11,772 nucleotides of DNA from Candidatus Peregrinibacteria bacterium (GTDB lineage: Bacteria; Patescibacteriota; Gracilibacteria; UBA1369; UBA12463). The position numbers and the translations under genes are program-made. Below the pieces are notes generated by a model. The model had not been told where the DNA came from. It saw nothing but the letters and a program-made list of their open reading frames with translations, and did no database searches. The stretch spans positions 1 to 11,772 of the forward strand of contig JAHFJT010000019.1 of assembly GCA_023245695.1 (NCBI GenBank), read 5' to 3'. Every line of letters starts with the position of its first letter. Position 1 is the first letter of the stretch. Below, piece by piece: positions 7,035 to 11,772 of this stretch.

Positions 7035-8039
7035 ATGCCAAAAAAGCTCATTGAAAAAATGACGCAGACGTTGAACTGGAACTTTATTGCCAAGCATAAA
7101 GTTGTCGTAGACTGCGGACACCTGCCTATCCATCATGGCGGCGATGGCTTTCACTTCGGAGCAAACGGAGACGGACCTTCTGCAACGCAGATAATAACCC
7201 TAGACCTAGGGTTATTTTTGTATTCGGAACTCAAAAAACAACAAAAAGACCCATTACTCAGCATCTGCCTTACCGACACGACAAAGTACGTCGGGGATCC
7301 AAAAGTGCGAGAACAGATCATGGAGCATATTCTCGGCAAAGAGTACGATCAGATTCTTCCGCATGAGTACATCGAGAAAATAGAAAAGGCGGACATCAAT
7401 CGAGACGATATTCACATCACGCTCCAAACCAAAAACAGTAATAAATTTTCGAATGTAATCAAGAAAACAAAAAATACAATCCGGAAGTTCAACGGGAAGC
7501 ATGAGGAAATTGCAGAAGCAATGAATGCCATATTCCTCGAAGATCACGATGAAATCACCTTTGGATTCACAAATCAGTTTCTCCTCGATCGCACGAAGGA
7601 GCACGCCATCTTCAGCGGCGACTGGTGGCTCGACGAGACCGTTGAACTTCAAAAAGAAGAGATCCTCATGGCGCCAGCCGCACGTCTCAAAAAACTGGGA
7701 ATCATTAAACTTTTTAGCAAGGCCAACGGCATACTCTGCCCCGCAACGTATGGCGGACTGTTGCTGAATTTCGACAACACCGTACACGATCACATCGCCA
7801 TTTACGCAAGAAGCGACGATGAGTTTATTGGAGAAAAAATCATGCGAGGCATCATCGCAACGAGCATGCTCAGTGAAAACTTCGAAAGTAGATGTATCGA
7901 GATTACCATACCTCACCAAGCCGACGATTTAGAAATTAGCTACCTCTCAAAAAATCTCATGCAGGAGCACCGGAGTGGCAATCTTTTCAAACTCTACGAA
8001 GACTCATCGCTGCACAAAAACTATAAACTCTACGCATGA
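7035..8039 (+). CDS. Unrecognised 334-residue cytoplasmic protein between hisS and the cysteine desulfurase
   Basis: I do not recognise this family. There is no signal peptide or membrane segment. The most distinctive part is residues 26-51, rich in Gly, His and Asp: CGHLPIHHGGDGFHFG (27-42) then ANGDGPSATQ (43-52). This resembles a ligand- or metal-binding loop region, by inference only. Other ordered-looking stretches are LLSICLTDTTKYVGDP (74-89) and FSGDWWLDE (193-201), and CPATYGGLLLNFDN (235-248). The start is four bases after the hisS stop. AGGAG at 7029-7033 is only one base from the ATG, too close for a normal Shine-Dalgarno. The stop overlaps the next start as ATGA, so translation of the two is probably coupled. 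A perfect terminator-like inverted repeat lies inside the coding sequence at 7193-7219. The tight operon position suggests a cellular role linked to the neighbours. Confidence 0.82.
   Translation: MPKKLIEKMTQTLNWNFIAKHKVVVDCGHLPIHHGGDGFHFGANGDGPSATQIITLDLGLFLYSELKKQQKDPLLSICLTDTTKYVGDPKVREQIMEHILGKEYDQILPHEYIEKIEKADINRDDIHITLQTKNSNKFSNVIKKTKNTIRKFNGKHEEIAEAMNAIFLEDHDEITFGFTNQFLLDRTKEHAIFSGDWWLDETVELQKEEILMAPAARLKKLGIIKLFSKANGILCPATYGGLLLNFDNTVHDHIAIYARSDDEFIGEKIMRGIIATSMLSENFESRCIEITIPHQADDLEISYLSKNLMQEHRSGNLFKLYEDSSLHKNYKLYA
7193..7219 (+). terminator. Terminator-like perfect inverted repeat inside the 334-residue gene
   Basis: AATAACCCTAG (7193-7203) and CTAGGGTTATT (7206-7216) are exact reverse complements two bases apart. 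The RNA would form about ten pairs with a four-base loop, and the repeat runs straight into TTTTT (7215-7219). It encodes the ordinary residues ITLDLGLFL of the protein. It has the form of an intrinsic terminator about 160 bases into the gene and could reduce expression of the downstream half of the operon, or be fortuitous. Confidence 0.4.
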
Positions 8040-9250
8040 TCTACCTCGATAATGCTGCAACTACACCCATCTCTCCAGTCGTAGCGCGCCATCTCCAAAG
8101 CGCGTATGTGGATATATTTGGGAATAGCTCCAGCAGTCATGCCCTCGGAAAACAAGCTGAAAAAACGCTCGAACAAGCCAGAGAATCGATTGCATCTCTC
8201 CTCGGATTTCCAAAAGAAAAAATATTTTTCTCATCTGGCGCCACCGAGTCGGCGAACATTATCATCCAGGGATACGCCAAACATCTTCTCCGAACCAACT
8301 CTCCGCGAAAAGAAATTCTCATCTCAGAGATGGAGCATCCAGCTGTCTACACCACAGCGCTCTCACTCGAAAACGCAGGTTTCACTATGCGCATCATTCC
8401 CAATGGCAAAAATGGCGTTATAGACCAGCAAGCCCTCGAATCGATGCTCAGTGGACACACCGGGATCGTCGCGATCATGCGCGTAAACAATGAAACAGGA
8501 ACGATCCAGCCCATCCGCGAACTCTCCCAGCTCGTCAAAGAGAAAGACCCGGGCATCCTCTTCATGACCGACATCGTGCAGGCCATCGGAAAAATTCCCC
8601 TCGATATTGCTCCCGAAAGTGTTGATGCATGGTTCATTTCCGGTCACAAGATTGGTGCTCCAAAGGGCACAGGCGCCTTCTACATCAACAGCAAATTTCG
8701 GCTCCAGCCAGTCCTTTTTGGCGGTGGGCATGAAGGAGGATATCGTCCAGGAACGACGAATGTGAGCGGAGCACATCTCCTCAGTATCTCCATACAAGAC
8801 AGCATTGAGCATCTCGAAAAGCACGCACAGCACGCACGTACCCTTCAGTATCATCTCGTCAGCGAACTCACAAAGAATAGGATTGAATTCAAGCGAACCA
8901 TAGAGGCTGAGCACTCATCGCCATTCATTTTTTCCATCATCGTCCCAGGTCAAAAAAGTGCCGACACCATTCAAAAACTCTCCAATCAAGAGATCTGCAT
9001 CTCAAGCCGATCGGCATGTAGCAGCAATAGTCACAGCAAATCTCGCATCCTTGAATCGCTCAACATGCCTACAGAACTCATTGACTCAGTACTACGAATT
9101 TCCTTTAGTGCCGAAAACACTGCTGAAGAAGTTGAAACATTCGCAAAAGCACTCGGCAGCATCGTACAAAACCGAAGCGCTAAGTCGACGGTAGGTCAGC
9201 CTGAGAAAGAAAAATCTTTCCTTGAGAGACCAGCTCCACATCACTCGTGA
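8036..9250 (+). CDS. iscS: Class I cysteine desulfurase (IscS/NifS family)
   Basis: This PLP enzyme takes sulfur from L-cysteine as a persulfide for Fe-S cluster assembly or tRNA thiolation. The start MIYLDNAATTPI is characteristic. PLP contacts are His101 (EMEHP), NNETG (151-155), Asp179 and Gln182. The Schiff-base lysine is Lys205 in SGHKIGAPKGTGAFY. The persulfide cysteine is Cys328 in SSRSACSS, the same number as in E. coli IscS. RPGT lies at 237-240. The conserved domain ends near residue 378. The last roughly 25 residues (404 in total) are polar, run antisense to the end of the racemase gene and are unlikely to be functional. No iscU, scaffold, regulator or mnmA is in view, so the sulfur acceptor is unknown. 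Its ATG overlaps the previous stop (ATGA), making it the third gene of the hisS operon. A NifS paralog with another role is possible. Confidence 0.93.
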   Translation: MIYLDNAATTPISPVVARHLQSAYVDIFGNSSSSHALGKQAEKTLEQARESIASLLGFPKEKIFFSSGATESANIIIQGYAKHLLRTNSPRKEILISEMEHPAVYTTALSLENAGFTMRIIPNGKNGVIDQQALESMLSGHTGIVAIMRVNNETGTIQPIRELSQLVKEKDPGILFMTDIVQAIGKIPLDIAPESVDAWFISGHKIGAPKGTGAFYINSKFRLQPVLFGGGHEGGYRPGTTNVSGAHLLSISIQDSIEHLEKHAQHARTLQYHLVSELTKNRIEFKRTIEAEHSSPFIFSIIVPGQKSADTIQKLSNQEICISSRSACSSNSHSKSRILESLNMPTELIDSVLRISFSAENTAEEVETFAKALGSIVQNRSAKSTVGQPEKEKSFLERPAPHHS

Positions 9251-10010
9251 GATGCACGTCATATGCGTTCGGTGTAGTCTCTTGAACCTGCAACTTAAAG
9301 GTCGCAAGGCTTGGCTGCTGGATAGAAAACTCATCGGTGCTCTTGGAAAGAAGATGCTCGTGAATTGAGACCGCCACGGTTCCAGATCCACACGCCGTCT
9401 CAAAAATCTTCGTATTCGTTTCTAATACATAAACGAGAGGAGCAATTTTAATCATATCTCGCTTGTCGTATGGCACATATCCAATCGCCTCCACATCCTT
9501 GAGATAATCAGCATACTTATCACACAACGCTGCATGTCGCTTCATGATAAGCTCAGGAGTCGTAAGATCAAGACTCGGAAACTCTTCCACAAAGTGAGAA
9601 ATTCCCTGGAGCTGCACGAGCCCAAGATTTCCAGACAATGGAATATGCTGGATATTCATCTTGAACTTCAGTGACACCGAATCCTCGGGCGTAATCGCCA
9701 TCTCAAATGACTGATCCGAGCCAGAAGACTCTAGAAGAAAAGACCTCTCATTCGTCCGTCGATAGTAGAGATAGGCAAGCGTGCGAAGTGCATTCACGCA
9801 CAACTCCCCTCCCATCATCTCCAATCGGTACACATGTTTTGGATCGCGGGGCTTACAGATGAAACCCACCTGTTCACAAGGAATATATTTCTCGTGCATC
9901 ACCACAGAGGCCACAGTTTTGAATTTATCTCGAGAAATTTCGCCATCCAAACAATCAATCAAAACAGTGCTATTCCCCATCGGGTAAAGCTTCGAATAAG
10001 AGAGATCCAT
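9180..10010 (-). CDS. DapF-fold amino-acid racemase/epimerase, probably not diaminopimelate epimerase
   Basis: DapF-fold enzymes invert an amino-acid alpha carbon without a cofactor, using two cysteines as acid and base. At 276 residues it has family length. YSKLYPMGNSTVLID (5-19) matches the DapF N-terminus, and EQVGFI (46-51) keeps the Gln of that strand. Both catalytic cysteines are present: Cys71 in LCVNALR and Cys207 in TACGSGT. The C-terminal strand DVHLTSDVELVSQGKI (251-266) is also typical. The residues that bind the distal end of diaminopimelate are changed. DapF GNPH appears as GISH (136-139), the ERGxGET stretch before the second cysteine is replaced by ETNTKIFET (197-205), and the NVEF segment is absent. 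RLEMMGGELC is closer to what I recall of CntK-type histidine racemases. The likely role is racemisation of another amino acid, which is inference. The start is five bases after the 432-residue gene, so they form an operon. Confidence 0.8.
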   Translation of the reverse strand: MDLSYSKLYPMGNSTVLIDCLDGEISRDKFKTVASVVMHEKYIPCEQVGFICKPRDPKHVYRLEMMGGELCVNALRTLAYLYYRRTNERSFLLESSGSDQSFEMAITPEDSVSLKFKMNIQHIPLSGNLGLVQLQGISHFVEEFPSLDLTTPELIMKRHAALCDKYADYLKDVEAIGYVPYDKRDMIKIAPLVYVLETNTKIFETACGSGTVAVSIHEHLLSKSTDEFSIQQPSLATFKLQVQETTPNAYDVHLTSDVELVSQGKIFLSQADLPST

Positions 10011-10015
10011 AACGT

Positions 10016-11314
10016 CTAAACAATATCAAATAAAGATCTGAAGTACGATACCATGTCATCCACATGTACGTCTACATTTTGAGAATTAAATGGCAACGTA
10101 ACGAGAACTTCTTTTCGAAATTGAGTTCGAAGAGAAGCAAGTTTTGCTTTGAATTCCTGAGGATCACGAAGATGGGCCGTGGTGATATCCTGAGGTTCTA
10201 ACCTTTCACTATACGAATACGGAGGAATCTCACCAAATTTCTGAATCATCTGTACTCGAGCATGCTCGGAAGAAGACGTACGAACGAACTGACGCACCCT
10301 CCAGTAATCCACCTCTGATTTTCCTCCCACCATGATCACCGAGGGATGGAGCGGACCCTCCTCATCTTCAAGAAAAGAGGTGTATTCCATTTCCATAGGA
10401 TCCAGACTATAGACTGCATGGGAAACGGCATATTTCATACTCTCAAGAGGGCCACTATGGTGTCGCTGAGCCGTATTTTGAATCTTGGCCATGAGCGTCG
10501 GATCGGGACAGGCTGCAAGAATACGCGCAGCAATTTGCGTAAGCTGCTTATTGATCTCAGGATCATTCGCACGAACATCACGTCGGAACACGAAAGCACG
10601 GCGCGCAACTTCCGGCAAAGCTGTCTCGACATATCTTCGAAGTATCTGGAAAAAATATTCAGCATTGTCGGTGGCTCGAGCATGATCAAGATGATTCACC
10701 TCTTTAAGCATATTAGCCGCAGAGTAGATGACCACTTGAGGAAGCCGCTCGAGAGTCGTCTCCATATCTTTCTGACGATAGAGAGCACAGAGTTTAGAAA
10801 CAAAAGAGACCACCGGCTGAATATACGATGGAAGTCTGAGCGAAGTATGATCACGGTGATGCGTTCCCATTCCGATACGAAATTGGAGTGTAGACATGAA
10901 CTCTGGAGAAAGTGACGAGAGTATCGCAAACTTCAATAATTCAGCCTTACCAGCAGGATCGATCGAGGTCGTCGTAGAAGAGTCAAAGAAAAGCGAATAG
11001 TAATCTCGGAACGTCTCTCTTCCTCGAGCAAAATCCACCTGGCCGGTTTTTATAAAGTGCTCATCAATAGCCGCACTCAAAGCATCATGCACGTACGGAA
11101 TCTTCTTCTTGTTCATATCAGTAGGATCGTCAAAACGATTCAGCTCGCCAATATTCGGCGGCTGACTATCGACAAGTCGCAAAGTAGCCTTCAAAAAATT
11201 ATCTTTTTTAAACTCGTATTTTTCCGGGAACGCCCTAGCAACGACAGGCTCGGCTACCGAGGTCTGCTCATCAGCGACAGATGGAAGGTCTTTCGGTAAA
11301 AAGTCGTGAGCCAT
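10016..11314 (-). CDS. Unrecognised 432-residue protein, operon partner of the racemase
   Basis: I do not recognise this family. It appears soluble and largely helical, with no signal peptide or membrane segment. The first 35 or so residues are acidic and low in order. More conserved-looking parts are IGMGTHHRDH (His-rich), LPSYIQPVVSFVSKL, VVIYSAANMLKEVNHLD, RRAFVFRRDV and SVIMVGGKSEVDYW. The last could be a strand-loop-helix of a nucleotide-binding type, though no standard P-loop or GxGxxG is present. The gene has its own good promoter (11349-11377) and is followed after five bases by the racemase, so it may be the enzyme that uses or supplies the racemised amino acid. Alternatives include a structural or regulatory protein. 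The ATG at 11314 is preceded by an AT-rich leader with no Shine-Dalgarno, and the stop is TAG. Confidence 0.8.
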   Translation of the reverse strand: MAHDFLPKDLPSVADEQTSVAEPVVARAFPEKYEFKKDNFLKATLRLVDSQPPNIGELNRFDDPTDMNKKKIPYVHDALSAAIDEHFIKTGQVDFARGRETFRDYYSLFFDSSTTTSIDPAGKAELLKFAILSSLSPEFMSTLQFRIGMGTHHRDHTSLRLPSYIQPVVSFVSKLCALYRQKDMETTLERLPQVVIYSAANMLKEVNHLDHARATDNAEYFFQILRRYVETALPEVARRAFVFRRDVRANDPEINKQLTQIAARILAACPDPTLMAKIQNTAQRHHSGPLESMKYAVSHAVYSLDPMEMEYTSFLEDEEGPLHPSVIMVGGKSEVDYWRVRQFVRTSSSEHARVQMIQKFGEIPPYSYSERLEPQDITTAHLRDPQEFKAKLASLRTQFRKEVLVTLPFNSQNVDVHVDDMVSYFRSLFDIV

Positions 11315-11348
11315 AGGTTATAAGGAAAAACCCTAAAAACAGGCTAAA

Positions 11349-11377
11349 ACTATAAAGAGCCAGGGCGTTAAATGCAA
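11349..11377 (-). promoter_or_regulatory. Sigma70-type promoter for the 432-residue gene and racemase
   Basis: On the minus strand TTGCAT (11377-11372) and TATAGT (11354-11349) are separated by exactly 17 bases. The predicted start site is near 11342, leaving a leader of about 28 bases before ATG 11314. Confidence 0.6.
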
Positions 11378-11384
11378 CAAAATC

Positions 11385-11412
11385 TTGAAAACCCGATAAT
11401 GATCCGTATACT
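11385..11412 (+). promoter_or_regulatory. Sigma70-type promoter for the right-edge gene
   Basis: TTGAAA (11385-11390) and TATACT (11407-11412) are separated by 16 bases. The predicted start is near 11419, about 33 bases before ATG 11452. A TGTATACA palindrome at 11429-11436 lies within the leader and could be a second -10 or an operator. The promoter is seven bases from the divergent one. Confidence 0.5.
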
Positions 11413-11451
11413 CCGATCACAGAACCATTGTATACATATTACCCACTAGCC

Positions 11452-11772
11452 ATGAGCGCAGACGGCAGCATCAACCAGCTTCGACCAGAAACAGAAGACC
11501 TCTCCCCATCCGCCCAAGCCATGAATAGGTATTTAGAGGGAAACCACGATCTAAAACAGCCCCACGTGGCTACGCACGTCGAAGGACTCCTCGGACTTCA
11601 GCCGCTTTCCATGAAAGGTCGAAAGTTGGCCCAAGAAGGCCGACCCGTCGTTCAGCAAGGCGCAGGCGATATCGCCGAACTCGGTAAGCCGATCAATGAC
11701 GAGCTTCGAGCTTGGATGGAGGAAATCCGCAACACCACCATGGATCCAAAGACCAACAAACTTGTCTTTCCA
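11452..11772 (+). CDS. N-terminal part of an unrecognised protein, cut by the window edge
   Basis: From ATG 11452 the frame is open for 107 codons to the end of the window. The product begins MSADGSINQLRPETEDLSPS, is hydrophilic, and shows no signal peptide, membrane segment or motif that I recognise. A stretch of LQPLSMKGRKLAQEG followed by QQGAGDIAELGKPINDELRAW suggests helices. The upstream promoter and the codon pattern like the other genes support it being real. The function cannot be judged from this fragment. Confidence 0.7.
   Translation, partial: MSADGSINQLRPETEDLSPSAQAMNRYLEGNHDLKQPHVATHVEGLLGLQPLSMKGRKLAQEGRPVVQQGAGDIAELGKPINDELRAWMEEIRNTTMDPKTNKLVFP

Noticed and set aside
7254..7919. 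221-codon minus-strand frame opposite the 334-residue gene
   Set aside because: The plus-strand gene is fixed by its tight fit between hisS and the cysteine desulfurase.
5702..9250. TGA recoding (as in Gracilibacteria) or other altered genetic code
   Set aside because: TGA ends the 334-residue and cysteine desulfurase genes exactly at sensible positions, and no in-frame TGA is needed anywhere.
9180..10010. Simple annotation as diaminopimelate epimerase in lysine/murein synthesis
   Set aside because: The catalytic cysteines fit, but the substrate-binding positions specific to diaminopimelate do not.
10346..10915. 189-codon plus-strand frame opposite the 432-residue gene
   Set aside because: It is highly basic, motif-free and fully antisense to a longer gene with a good promoter.
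1..11772. Search by eye for tRNA, rRNA, CRISPR repeats, transposase or integrase genes and attachment sites
   Set aside because: No cloverleaf arm, evenly spaced repeat array, terminal inverted repeats with duplication, or mobile-element protein was seen.

Overview
The window carries parts of an ordinary bacterial chromosome. It holds ten protein-coding genes on both strands, nine complete and one cut by the right edge, with no rRNA, tRNA, CRISPR array, transposase or phage gene. Stops are TAA, TAG and TGA, so TGA is not recoded. None of the ten starts has a usable Shine-Dalgarno sequence; most have pyrimidine- or AT-rich upstream sequence instead. The few recognisable enzymes mixed with several large unrecognised proteins fit a poorly sampled lineage. 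A Patescibacteria/CPR type such as Peregrinibacteria is a guess, not something the sequence proves.

Layout. 36-1445 (+) is an aspartase of the fumarase/aspartase superfamily. 1503-1862 (+) is a small membrane-anchored four-cysteine protein with its own promoter; its end overlaps a convergent coiled-coil protein gene (1855-2265, -). Next comes a minus-strand pair: an unrecognised 514-residue protein (3753-5297) followed by an ATP-grasp ligase (2436-3698). A 404-base divergent region (5298-5701) separates this pair from a tight plus-strand operon: hisS (5702-7030), an unrecognised 334-residue protein (7035-8039) and a class I cysteine desulfurase (8036-9250). Converging on it is a second minus-strand pair: an unrecognised 432-residue protein (10016-11314) followed by a DapF-fold racemase or epimerase (9180-10010). 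That pair's promoter sits back to back with the promoter of a gene (11452 onward, +) that runs off the window.

How the genes may work together. Aspartase, ATP-grasp ligase, histidyl-tRNA synthetase, cysteine desulfurase and an amino-acid racemase-like enzyme all act on amino acids. Three sizeable unrecognised proteins are interleaved with them. The racemase lacks the residues that hold diaminopimelate and looks closer to the CntK-type histidine racemase branch. One reading is a small amino-acid-derived metabolite or peptide pathway placed around hisS. The alternative is chance adjacency of housekeeping and lineage-specific genes. The sequence does not decide between them.

The most concrete structural oddities are a perfect 11-base inverted repeat followed by a T run inside the 334-residue gene, a terminator-like hairpin just before the 514-residue gene, and a 71-base antisense overlap between the cysteine desulfurase and racemase genes.
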